Below, piece by piece: positions 33,433 through 41,412 of a DNA stretch of 64,000 nt; the stretch's first letter is position 1, and each line of letters begins with the position of its first letter. The translations under genes and the position numbers were made by a program. The stretch comes from Bradyrhizobium sp. WSM1417 (GTDB lineage Bacteria; Pseudomonadota; Alphaproteobacteria; Rhizobiales; Xanthobacteraceae), in NCBI RefSeq assembly GCF_000515415.1, contig NZ_KI911783.1:474501-538500 (forward strand), written 5' to 3'. A model generated the notes under the pieces. The model was not told the DNA's origin. It was given only the letters and a program-made list of their open reading frames with translations, and did no database searches.

Positions 33433-33537
33433 TCCCTCCCCCCTTGTGGGGGAGGGTTAGGGAGGGGGGTGGCTCCGGGAGAGGTCGGAGTTCGTGGCTA
33501 CCCCTCACCCTGCCCCTCTCCCACAAGGGGAGAGGGA
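33433..33537. repeat. CCCTCCCCC palindromic repeat
   Basis: Left arm TCCCTCCCCCCTTGTGGGGGAGGG, right arm CCCCTCTCCCACAAGGGGAGAGGG, a shorter variant of the CCTCTCCC family. It lies inside the operon between the binding-protein gene and the first permease gene and may lower expression of downstream genes relative to the binding protein. Confidence 0.8.
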
Positions 33538-33607
33538 ATGAGAGAGCGGTGGCCACCTCACTCAGAAAGAGAGTCGACGACGCGACCATCTCGCCCGCCA
33601 TGGCCCC

Positions 33608-35230
33608 TTACCCCTTCGCCATCGCGCGATAATCCAGGCGGCGGTGGAACCAGTATTGGTAGCCGCTGATGTTCTTCTGCATCGCGACGTTGACGAAGGG
33701 CTGGTACAGCGGGATGCGCGGGATGTCACTGTAGGCGAGGTCGACGAAGCCCTTCACGTCGGCGTCGTAGGTCGCGGTGTCGCCGATGGCGGCAGCATTG
33801 CGCGCCCCGTCGATCAGCTTGTCCATCTCCGCCGACTTGTAGCTCATGGTGTTGAAGACGGAATTATTGCCGTGATAGCACCAGTAGAAGAAGTATTCGG
33901 GGTAATCGAGCCAGCCCGAAAATACGTTGGTGAAGAGCGGCATCTCCTTCTTGTTCAATTCGGTGCGCCAGTTGGCGCCGGGCACCTTGTTGATGGTGGT
34001 CTTGATGCCGATCTGGGCCAGGCTCTCCTGCACCAGCACGCATAGCGGCTCGTTGACGCCCGCGAAATTCAAGTCGAACGAGATCGTGGTCTCGAAGCCG
34101 TTGGGATAACCAGCTTCAGCGAGCAGCGCCTTCGCCTTGTCCATGTCGGTGTTGTATTTGTGCGGCTGCGGCCAGGCGACTTCGGTCGGCTTGTCCTTGG
34201 GCGCGCCGAACATCGGGTTCGCCAGCCCGAACATCACCGCGTCCATGATCTTCTGGTAGGGAATCGCGTAGGCCACCGCCTGACGCACTTTGGGATTGTC
34301 GAACGGCGGCTTGGTCACGTTCATGCCGATGTATTGGATGCCGTTGGAGAACGGCAGCGACACCACGTTGAGCTTGCCGCTCGCCTTCATCTCCTGGAAA
34401 TCCTTGAACGGCAGCTCGTAGGAAATGTCGGCGTCGCCGCGCTCCAGCAGCGCGCGGCGATTGCCGGCCTGCGGCACCATGCGCCAGATCACGCGCTTGA
34501 TCTTCGGCAAGGGCCCGCCGACCCAATCGTCGTTGCGCTCCATCACGACTTCAGTGCCGGCGGTCCACTTCGTCACCTTGTAGGCGCCAGAGCCCGCGGT
34601 CTGCTGCTTCGTGTACTCAAGACCCCATGGGTCTTTTTCGCTGGCGTTCTTCTTCACCAGCTCGGAATTGACAATGCAGGGCACGATCACCGCGAGATCG
34701 GGAATCGTCAGCTTGTCCTTCTTCAGGAAGTCGACACGCACCGTGTAGTCGTCGATCACGACGAACTGCTCGGGTTTCGTGAGCGAGCCCGCGCTCATCT
34801 GGAAAGTGGGAAAGCCGCCGACGCTGACGGCGCGGTCGAGCGACCACTTCACGTCCTTGGCGGTCACAGGCGCGCCGTCGTGGAATTTGGCATTTTTCTT
34901 CAGCTTGAAGGTGACCGACATGTCGTCGATCTTGAAGTCCTCGGCGAGCTCGCCCTTGAACTTGTCGCGATCGTAATAGGGCACGCCGCCGGGGCCGGTC
35001 TTCATCTCGTGGCTGATCAGGCGGTCGTAGCAATTCCAGGACACCTCATAGCCGGGCACGTTGGTGCCGACGCCGTGGATGTCGAGATTGTTGGGCCCGC
35101 CTTCCGAGACGATCAGCAGCGTCTCCGAGCGCGCATCGGCATAGGCCGAAGAAACCACGGAGGGCATGGCCGGAAGCGCCGCGCCTGCGGCCAATCCGGA
35201 AACGGACTTGAGGAAATCGCGGCGCTTCAT
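33608..35230 (-). CDS. Dipeptide/oligopeptide-family periplasmic substrate-binding protein with Tat signal
   Basis: 540 aa from the ATG at 35230, which has GGAG eight bases upstream. A twin-arginine signal is clear (MKRRDFLKSVSGLAAGAALP, cleavage after about residue 33). The SBP_bac_5 fold follows (YDRLISHEMK; DVKWSLDRAVSVGG; VRQAVAYAIPYQKIM). It is the first gene of the transporter-atzGEH-gntR operon and lies about 30 bases after the predicted sigma-54 start site. The ligand is unknown; linkage to AtzG-E-H suggests a ureido compound rather than a peptide. Confidence 0.9.
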   Translation of the reverse strand: MKRRDFLKSVSGLAAGAALPAMPSVVSSAYADARSETLLIVSEGGPNNLDIHGVGTNVPGYEVSWNCYDRLISHEMKTGPGGVPYYDRDKFKGELAEDFKIDDMSVTFKLKKNAKFHDGAPVTAKDVKWSLDRAVSVGGFPTFQMSAGSLTKPEQFVVIDDYTVRVDFLKKDKLTIPDLAVIVPCIVNSELVKKNASEKDPWGLEYTKQQTAGSGAYKVTKWTAGTEVVMERNDDWVGGPLPKIKRVIWRMVPQAGNRRALLERGDADISYELPFKDFQEMKASGKLNVVSLPFSNGIQYIGMNVTKPPFDNPKVRQAVAYAIPYQKIMDAVMFGLANPMFGAPKDKPTEVAWPQPHKYNTDMDKAKALLAEAGYPNGFETTISFDLNFAGVNEPLCVLVQESLAQIGIKTTINKVPGANWRTELNKKEMPLFTNVFSGWLDYPEYFFYWCYHGNNSVFNTMSYKSAEMDKLIDGARNAAAIGDTATYDADVKGFVDLAYSDIPRIPLYQPFVNVAMQKNISGYQYWFHRRLDYRAMAKG

Positions 35231-35271
35231 GAAATGGCTCCAACACAAAGTTTTCTGGTTGGAACTGGATT

Positions 35272-35288
35272 CGCAAGGTTCGTGCCAA
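35272..35288 (-). promoter_or_regulatory. Sigma-54 (RpoN) promoter of the transporter-atzGEH operon
   Basis: On the minus strand TTGGCACGAACCTTGCG matches TGGCAC-N5-TTGC with correct GG-N10-GC spacing; only the last base of the -12 box deviates. The start would be near 35262, 32 bases before the binding-protein ATG. Together with the atzF promoter this predicts joint nitrogen control. Confidence 0.8.
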
Positions 35289-35383
35289 GGCTTGATGAGA
35301 GCTTAAACCGAAATAAGCCTTTGAAATGCTTAAGGGAAACGGCTATTGATCGGGCCGTCGATCAGACGCCAAGTCTTGGGGCA

Positions 35384-35407
35384 TTGCATACAAAGATGCG
35401 CATTTGC
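35384..35407. promoter_or_regulatory. Candidate upstream activator site for the transporter-atzGEH operon
   Basis: Read toward the operon, GCAAATGCGCATCTTTGTATGCAA contains GCAAATGC (35400-35407), the same 8-mer found 112 bases upstream of the atzF promoter; here it is 114 bases upstream. It also contains an imperfect dyad TGCGCAT-N6-ATGCAA. The position is typical of enhancer sites used by sigma-54 activators. Confidence 0.4.
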
Positions 35408-35464
35408 TCATAAAATAAGCTGAATGGAGCCTCGCTTGTTTGGCAGGCGGCTTATTGAACCGCC

Positions 35465-35596
35465 GTCGTCCTGGCGAAAGCCAGGACCCATTACCCCAAG
35501 GTGAAGTTGCGGCGCGAAGCTGGCAACCACGAGTCTTCGCAAAATCCCTTTCTGGGGTAATGGGTCCTGGATCGCGCTGCGCTTGTCCAGGACGAC
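35465..35596. repeat. GTCGTCCTGGCGAAAGCCAGGAC palindromic repeat
   Basis: The left arm GTCGTCCTGGCGAAAGCCAGGAC with CCATTACCCCA is mirrored at the right by TGGGGTAATGGGTCCTGG and GTCCAGGACGAC. It fills most of the gap between the operon promoter and the end of the kinase-like gene. A single half arm of this family is at 43883-43910. Confidence 0.85.
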
Positions 35597-35622
35597 CGCT
35601 GGATGAGTCCGCGGCGGTGGGG

Positions 35623-36582
35623 TCATTCCGCCCAGATCAGCTCCTGGAGCTCGACCAGATCATCCGCCTGCTCCTGCCAACCCTCGATGCAGATGTGGCT
35701 GTTGAGGTCGCTGGCGCGATGCAGCAGCATCAGGGCCATCAGGCGGCGCTTGAGCGCATAGTCCGGCTTGGCATAGCCAAAACCTTCGAGCAGGCTGCGC
35801 ACGCGACCGGGCCGGCCCGCTGCCATGAAGGCGCTGGGGCCGAGCAGATCGTAGTCGCGCCATCCCGCCAGCACGTCGCCGAAGTCGAACAGGCCGGCGA
35901 GCGACCATTGGCCGTCGTCGCAAGCGAGCAGGAAATTCTCCGGAATGTATTCGCCGATCAGGATCACCGGGGGCGCGTCCATCGGAATGAGTTTTGCCGC
36001 ATCACGCAGGAGATCGTCGAGGCCGGCGAGGAATTTCGGCGCGAGGCCGAGACGGGTGTGCCGCGCCTTGCAGCCCTGCATCTGGGCGCGCATGAAGTCG
36101 TCCCAGCGCGGCTGGATCTCCCCGAGCAGGCCGAGCGGCGCGCGCTGCACGGCGGCGATGGTCTCGCCGATCTCGCGCAGCACGCGCTCCTTCTGCGCTT
36201 CAGGTAATAGCGGCCAGACCTCCGAGCCGAGCGTGCCGGCAAGGCGCGTGATGACGAGATAAGGCCAGCCGTCACGCTCGCCTTCCGCGACGATCTCGGG
36301 GATCGGCAAATGGAGGCGGCCCGCAAGCTGGGTCAGCGAGCCGCGCTCGGAGACGAACTGCGCGCGGAGCAGCGGCGGGAAGATTTTCAGGATCAGGTGA
36401 TCGCCGAGCCCGACGACGAGATTGGTGCCGGTCGCAAACACGTGCAGCGCGCTGATATCGAGACCGTGGCTGTGGGCGATGTCGAGCGCGATCGGCAGCC
36501 ATCGCGATGGGTCGGAGCGAAAGGCGCGAAAGGCAGCAGCGTCGGTGAAAGTTGGCAAGATTTGCGATGGAACGCTGGTCAT
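35623..36582 (-). CDS. Aminoglycoside-phosphotransferase-fold kinase, divergent active site
   Basis: 319 aa from MTSVPSQIL. The APH/choline-kinase-like fold is recognised from the nucleotide-loop region (VFATGTNLVVGLGDHLILKIFPP with the Lys of the N-lobe), the catalytic-loop region ILIGEYIPENFLL and the metal-binding DFGD. The usual H-G-D-x-x-x-x-N catalytic loop is here I-G-E-Y-I-P-E-N, so the catalytic Asp is replaced by Glu while the Asn and the DFGD Asp remain. The substrate is unknown and antibiotic resistance should not be assumed. It is a single gene between two repeats. Confidence 0.75.
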   Translation of the reverse strand: MTSVPSQILPTFTDAAAFRAFRSDPSRWLPIALDIAHSHGLDISALHVFATGTNLVVGLGDHLILKIFPPLLRAQFVSERGSLTQLAGRLHLPIPEIVAEGERDGWPYLVITRLAGTLGSEVWPLLPEAQKERVLREIGETIAAVQRAPLGLLGEIQPRWDDFMRAQMQGCKARHTRLGLAPKFLAGLDDLLRDAAKLIPMDAPPVILIGEYIPENFLLACDDGQWSLAGLFDFGDVLAGWRDYDLLGPSAFMAAGRPGRVRSLLEGFGYAKPDYALKRRLMALMLLHRASDLNSHICIEGWQEQADDLVELQELIWAE

Positions 36583-36640
36583 GCGCGCCCGATCAGGCAA
36601 GCGGGTTTGGTTGATTTGATGCGCGCCAAGCAGACGGTGC

Positions 36641-36763
36641 ACCTCTCCCGCTTGCGGGGGAGGTCGGCGCGAAGCGCCGGGTGGGGGTTCTCTCCTCTAG
36701 GGGATTGTCCCGTTGAGGAGACACCCTCTCCCCAACCCTCCCCCGCAGGCGGGGCAGGGAGCG
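36641..36763. repeat. CCTCTCCCGC palindromic repeat
   Basis: Left arm CCTCTCCCGCTTGCGGGGGAGG, right arm CCCTCCCCCGCAGGCGGGGCAGGGAG, with the subfamily middle GTTCTCTCCTCTAGGGGATTGTCCCGTTG shared with the copies at 45014, 47692 and 58822. It lies between the UgpB-like gene and the kinase-like gene. Confidence 0.8.
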
Positions 36764-36805
36764 CACCTCGCTCTCGGCTGCAGCAGAAGCCTGACATCAC
36801 CGGCA

Positions 36806-38131
36806 TTACCGATCCGGGCTGGCGCGCTCGAACTGGCGCAGGATCTTGTTGCCGCGTTCGACCGCGGCATCGAGTGCGGCTTGCGCGCTCTTGCGGCCGG
36901 CAAAGGCCTGTTCCAGCTCGTCCTCGATCGCGCCGCGGATCAGCACGAAGGAGCCGAGCCGGATGCCCTTGGAATTCTCCGTCGGCGGATGCAGCGTGAT
37001 CTCTTCGAACGACATCGCCGAGCCCGGATTGCGCTCGTAAAAGCCTTGCGCGCGGGTCAGCTCGAAGGCGGCGCGGGTGACAGGCAGATAGCCGGTGTTC
37101 TGGTGCCACGCCGCCTGCACGCCGGGCTGCGACAGATAGGCGAAGAATCGCGCCACGCCCTTGTATTCCTCGCGCGGGCGGTCGCGCAGCACCCACAGCG
37201 TGGCGCCGCCGATGATCGAATTCTGCGGCGCGCCCTTCACGTCGGGCCAATACGGCATCATGCCGTAGCCGATCTCGAACTTCGAATTTGCCTTGATGTC
37301 CGCGCGAGTCGCCGAGGAGCCGATGAAGATGCCGCATTCGCCGTTCTGGAAGCGCGGCTCGGCCGACTGGCCGCGGCCGCTATAGTCGAACACCTTCGTC
37401 TTCTGCCACTCGCTGAGCTCGGCGACGTGACGCACGAGAGACGGATTGTTGATGGTCAGCTCCGCATCGAGCGCGGCGAAGCCGTTGGTCCGCGTCGCCA
37501 GCGGCAGGTTGTGGAAGGCGGAGAAATTCTCGACATGGATCCAGGACGGCCAGGACGTGGTGAAGCCGCACGCCGCGCCGCGATCGCGCAGGCGTTTTGC
37601 AGCAGCGCCGAGCTCCGGCCAGGTCTTCGGCGGCGCCTCCGGATCGAGCCCTGCGTCGCGGAACATGGTCTTGTTGTAATAGAGGATCGGCGTCGACGAA
37701 TTGAACGGGAAGGACAAGAGATTGCCGGCCGCATCCGTGTAGTAGCCGGAGACCGCGGGAAGGTAATCATTCAGCGAGAACGGCTCGTTCATGTCCCGCA
37801 TCAGGCTGAACACGGGATAGATCGCGCCCTTGGCGGCCGTCATGGTGGCGGTGGCGACCTCGTTGACCTGGACGATCGCGGGCTGGCTGCGCGAGCGGAA
37901 GGCGAAGATCGCGGCCGTCACCGTCTCGGTGTAACTGCCCTTGTAAGTCGGCACCACGCGATAATCCGGCTGCGAGGCGTTGAAGTCGGAGGCGAGCTTC
38001 TCGAGCTGGCGGCCGAGCTCGCCGGACATGGCGTGCCACCACGCGATGTCGGTCGCGGCCCGCACCGGCGCGGCCAAGGAGAGGGCCGCAAGAGCGGCAA
38101 CGACCTGCAAGAAGCGCAATGTTGAAATCAC
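36806..38131 (-). CDS. ugpB: Glycerol-3-phosphate-type ABC binding protein (UgpB-like), solitary
   Basis: 441 aa from a GTG at 38131, preceded by GGAAAGAG; no suitable ATG exists, and the frame upstream lacks a signal. The signal peptide is residues about 1-26 (LRFLQVVAALAALSLAAPVRAA). The mature start TDIAWWHAMSGELGRQLEKL and the FNASQPDYRVVPTYKG segment are UgpB features, and the length is typical. UgpB binds sn-glycerol-3-phosphate or glycerophosphodiesters in the periplasm. No UgpA, UgpE or UgpC is in the window. Confidence 0.85.
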   Translation of the reverse strand: MISTLRFLQVVAALAALSLAAPVRAATDIAWWHAMSGELGRQLEKLASDFNASQPDYRVVPTYKGSYTETVTAAIFAFRSRSQPAIVQVNEVATATMTAAKGAIYPVFSLMRDMNEPFSLNDYLPAVSGYYTDAAGNLLSFPFNSSTPILYYNKTMFRDAGLDPEAPPKTWPELGAAAKRLRDRGAACGFTTSWPSWIHVENFSAFHNLPLATRTNGFAALDAELTINNPSLVRHVAELSEWQKTKVFDYSGRGQSAEPRFQNGECGIFIGSSATRADIKANSKFEIGYGMMPYWPDVKGAPQNSIIGGATLWVLRDRPREEYKGVARFFAYLSQPGVQAAWHQNTGYLPVTRAAFELTRAQGFYERNPGSAMSFEEITLHPPTENSKGIRLGSFVLIRGAIEDELEQAFAGRKSAQAALDAAVERGNKILRQFERASPDR

Positions 38132-38331
38132 GATGGCTCTTTCCGTATCGCGCGACGACGGCGACGGTCCCTGCTTAAGGCGCGGCATTTGCGGTTTCAA
38201 CCGGGAATGAGCGCCGGCCGCGCCGCACAATCACGCCGAAGCCCCGGGCGGGATGGCCTTCCCCCGACCATCTGCTAGATTGCATTGAACCTTTTGCTCC
38301 CGCCATAGACTCCACCACTGAGGGGTTGAGT

Positions 38332-39327
38332 GTGCCAGTGTTGAACCGTGCCGAACGCTCGCGGACCGGGGTGGTTTTCGTCGCGCTTCTGATCGCCATC
38401 TGCGCGACGGGAGCCGCTGCGCGGGAATTCCGCGCCGCCGACACCCAGACCGAGGATTATCCGACCGTGCAGGCGCTGCGCTACATGGGCGCCCTGATCG
38501 CCGAGCGCAGCGGCGGCCGGCACGAGGTCAAGGTGTTCCACTCCCGCCAGCTCGGCGAGGAGAAGGAGACCATCGAGCAGACCCGGGTCGGCGCGATCGA
38601 TCTCAACCGAACGAATGTGGCGCTGATCGGCAATTTCGTCCCGGCGATGAACGTGCTGGCGATGCCGTTCCTGTTCCGGTCCATCGAGCACATGCAGAAG
38701 GTGCTGGACGGGCCGGTCGGCAGCGAGATCCTCGGCAGCTTCGAGCCCTACGGCTTCGTCGGCCTCGCCTTCTACGATTCCGGCGCGCGGTCGATCTACA
38801 ACGGCGCCCGCCCGGTCAGAAACGTCGCGGACCTCAAGGGATTGCGGATCCGGGTGCAGCAGTCGGAGTTGATGAGCCAGATGATCCGCGCGCTCGGCGC
38901 GGAGCCGGTCGAGATGCCCTATGGGCAGGTGCTTGCCGGGCTTGCCAACCATTTGATCGACGGCGCCGAGAACAACTGGCCATCCTACGTGACGACGGAC
39001 CATTACAAGCATGCCGGCTATCTCGCCCTCACCGAGCACACGATGAGCCCCGAAGTGCTGGTGATCTCGCTGAAGGCCTGGAAAAGCCTCTCAGTCGACG
39101 ACCAGACCATCTTCCGCGAAGCCGCGCAGCGCTCCAGCCGATTCATGCGCGAGAAATGGCGCGACCTCGAGGAGCAGTCGCAGCGCAAGGCCGAAGCAGC
39201 GGGCGTCACCATCGTCAGGGATATCGACCGCAAGCCGTTCGAGGACGCGATGGTCGCGATCTACGCCAAGGCCGGGCAAGATCCGGTCGCGGCCGCGCTG
39301 ATCGAACGCATTCGCAAGGTGGAGTGA
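38332..39327 (+). CDS. TRAP-type periplasmic binding protein (DctP family), without permeases
   Basis: 331 aa from a GTG at 38332 with GAGGGG six bases before it; a TTG at 38326 is an alternative. The signal peptide is about 1-30 (VVFVALLIAICATGAAA). The DctP fold is clear: AADTQTEDYPTVQALRYMG, the ligand-Arg helix region DLKGLRIRVQQSELMSQMIR with the conserved Arg-x-Arg, and AENNWPSY. No DctQ or DctM follows. The next gene, 6 bases on, is a sensor kinase, so this protein is more likely a periplasmic sensor subunit than a transporter part. Confidence 0.85.
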   Translation: MPVLNRAERSRTGVVFVALLIAICATGAAAREFRAADTQTEDYPTVQALRYMGALIAERSGGRHEVKVFHSRQLGEEKETIEQTRVGAIDLNRTNVALIGNFVPAMNVLAMPFLFRSIEHMQKVLDGPVGSEILGSFEPYGFVGLAFYDSGARSIYNGARPVRNVADLKGLRIRVQQSELMSQMIRALGAEPVEMPYGQVLAGLANHLIDGAENNWPSYVTTDHYKHAGYLALTEHTMSPEVLVISLKAWKSLSVDDQTIFREAAQRSSRFMREKWRDLEEQSQRKAEAAGVTIVRDIDRKPFEDAMVAIYAKAGQDPVAAALIERIRKVE

Positions 39328-39333
39328 GGCCAC

Positions 39334-41412
39334 TTGCCCGGGCTTGGACACAGCCAGCATGCAGACAAGTCGCCCGGCCCGATGGGGCGGCTGCGCGCGC
39401 GGCTGGTCGGCGTGCTCCGGGCGGTGCCGATCCGCTGGCGCATCCTGTCGATCGCGGCGCTGAACTCCGCCGTGGTCATCGTGCTGGTCGGGCTGATCTG
39501 GAACGGCTCGCAGGTGCTCGGCTCGGCCTGGGAGGACGTGCGCCAGGTGCGCGAGTCCGACCGGATTCTGGCGCTACTCGAAAGCGAGACCGGGCGGCTG
39601 CACAATCTGATCCATCGCTACATCAACCAGCCAAGCCCCGATTTGTTCGCCGAGATCCTGCTGCTGCGCGAGGCGGTGCTGGGGACGCTGACCAACCGCG
39701 CCGCCAAGGACCCGATGCTGTCGGGCTCGGTCGAGGAGCTGGAGCGCACCACCGACCGCTTCCTCAACGGCTTCGGCGAGCTGCGCGGCGTGCAGGCCAC
39801 CATCGCCAAGACCTATGAGGACCAGGTGCAGGGACCGGCCAGGGACATGGCCGGGCTTTACTCCATCATCGAAGGCGCCACCGGCCACCGCGACGCGCTG
39901 ATCTGGCCTTCGCTGGGCAAGTCGCGCGAGGCCTTCACTGCGATGCTGGTCGCGGCCAACTCCTACTATCTGTCGCTGTCATCAGGTGCTGCCGACGACG
40001 CCCGCCGCAACACCGAGACGATCGAGAAGACCATCCCCGTGATGATCGATCTCGCCGACAACGACCTCCAGCGCATGGCGCTGCGACGGCTCGCGGCCCG
40101 GACCGCCGCGTTGCGCGAAGGCTTTGCAAAGCTCTCCGAGCAGCTCACGAACCGTACCGAGCTGCTGCGCAACACCATCGACGCCAACCAGGCCGAGGCG
40201 ATCGGCGCCATCGACGATCTCTCCACCAAGATGCGCCAGCGCGAGCAGAAGGCGCAGGAGACGTTCGACCGCACGCTGGCGGACATCTCCCGCCGTGTTC
40301 TTTCCATCGCCGTGATCTTCCTCGGCATCATCCTCACTGCCGGCGTGCTGATCGCGCTGTCGATCCGGCTGCCGCTGCAGCAGATCATGGCGGCGATGCG
40401 CGCGATCACGCTCGGCGACCTCGGCCGCGAGGTGCAGGGCACGCGCGCGCGCGACGAGGTCGGGGCCATGGCGCGCGCGGTGGAAGTGTTCCGCGAAAAC
40501 GCCATTGCAAAGCGCCAGACCGAGGACGAGCTGCGCGCGTCAAAGGAGAAGGCCGAAAGCGCGCTACTCGAGCTCAACGCCGCGCAGCAGAATCTGATCG
40601 ATGCCGAGAGGCTTGCAGCCCTCGGCGGCCTCGTCGCCGGCGTCGCGCACGAGGTCAACAATCCGATCGGCATCAGCCTCACCGTTGCGTCGAGCTTTGC
40701 CCGGCGCACCGAGATCTTCGAGGCCCAGCTCAAGGGCGACGGCGGCCTGCGCCGCTCGCAGCTGGAAGAATTCGTGCAGTCCTCGCGCGACGCCTCGCAG
40801 CAGCTTGTTGCCAATTTGCAGCGCGCCGGCGAGCTGATCCAGTCGTTCAAGCAGGTCGCGGTCGACCGCTCCCATGCCGAACGGCGGCAGTTCTCACTCA
40901 GCGAAGCCACCGACCAGATCATCGCGAGCCTGCGCCCGGTGCTGAAGCGGTCGCCGATCACGCTCCATGTCGACATGCCCGAGGGGCTGCTGCTCGACGG
41001 CTATCCCGGCTCCTACGGCCAGATCCTGACCAATTTGTTCCTCAACGCCGCCAACCACGCCTTTGCCGACGGCCGCGCCGGCACGATCACGATCTCGGCG
41101 CGGCCCCGCGGAGCCGACGACGTCGAGATCATCTTCACCGATGACGGGGCCGGCATGACCTCCGACGTGCAGCGCCAGGCCTTTGACCCATTCTTTACCA
41201 CCAGGCGCAATGAAGGTGGCACGGGACTCGGGCTCCATATCGTCTATAACCTCGTCACCCAGCAGCTCGGCGGTCGCATGATGCTGGAATCCAAGCTGGG
41301 ACAAGGCACTACATTTCGCATTATCATGCCCCGGGTCGCCAGGGGCGGCGGGCAAAGCACAGAGACTGACGGGACTTCTCAATGGCCGAACAGGACGATG
41401 TCCTCCACCTGA
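39334..41412 (+). CDS. Membrane sensor histidine kinase of the TRAP-linked operon
   Basis: 692 aa from a TTG at 39334 with GGAGTGAGG upstream. Membrane helices at about 35-56 and 326-348 enclose a 270-residue periplasmic helical sensor region. A HAMP domain (about 349-400) and a coiled coil lead to the HisKA domain with H439 in GVAHEVNNPIG. The HATPase has NLFLNAANHAF (N box), DDGAGM (G1) and GTGLGL (G2). The H-E-V-N-N-P variant is that of DctB/NtrB-like kinases. Its end overlaps the next gene by 31 bases. Confidence 0.9.
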   Translation: MPGLGHSQHADKSPGPMGRLRARLVGVLRAVPIRWRILSIAALNSAVVIVLVGLIWNGSQVLGSAWEDVRQVRESDRILALLESETGRLHNLIHRYINQPSPDLFAEILLLREAVLGTLTNRAAKDPMLSGSVEELERTTDRFLNGFGELRGVQATIAKTYEDQVQGPARDMAGLYSIIEGATGHRDALIWPSLGKSREAFTAMLVAANSYYLSLSSGAADDARRNTETIEKTIPVMIDLADNDLQRMALRRLAARTAALREGFAKLSEQLTNRTELLRNTIDANQAEAIGAIDDLSTKMRQREQKAQETFDRTLADISRRVLSIAVIFLGIILTAGVLIALSIRLPLQQIMAAMRAITLGDLGREVQGTRARDEVGAMARAVEVFRENAIAKRQTEDELRASKEKAESALLELNAAQQNLIDAERLAALGGLVAGVAHEVNNPIGISLTVASSFARRTEIFEAQLKGDGGLRRSQLEEFVQSSRDASQQLVANLQRAGELIQSFKQVAVDRSHAERRQFSLSEATDQIIASLRPVLKRSPITLHVDMPEGLLLDGYPGSYGQILTNLFLNAANHAFADGRAGTITISARPRGADDVEIIFTDDGAGMTSDVQRQAFDPFFTTRRNEGGTGLGLHIVYNLVTQQLGGRMMLESKLGQGTTFRIIMPRVARGGGQSTETDGTSQWPNRTMSST

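Noticed and set aside
35623..36582. Calling the APH-fold protein an antibiotic-resistance gene
   Set aside because: The catalytic loop is altered and the fold is used for many small substrates; the sequence gives no link to any antibiotic.
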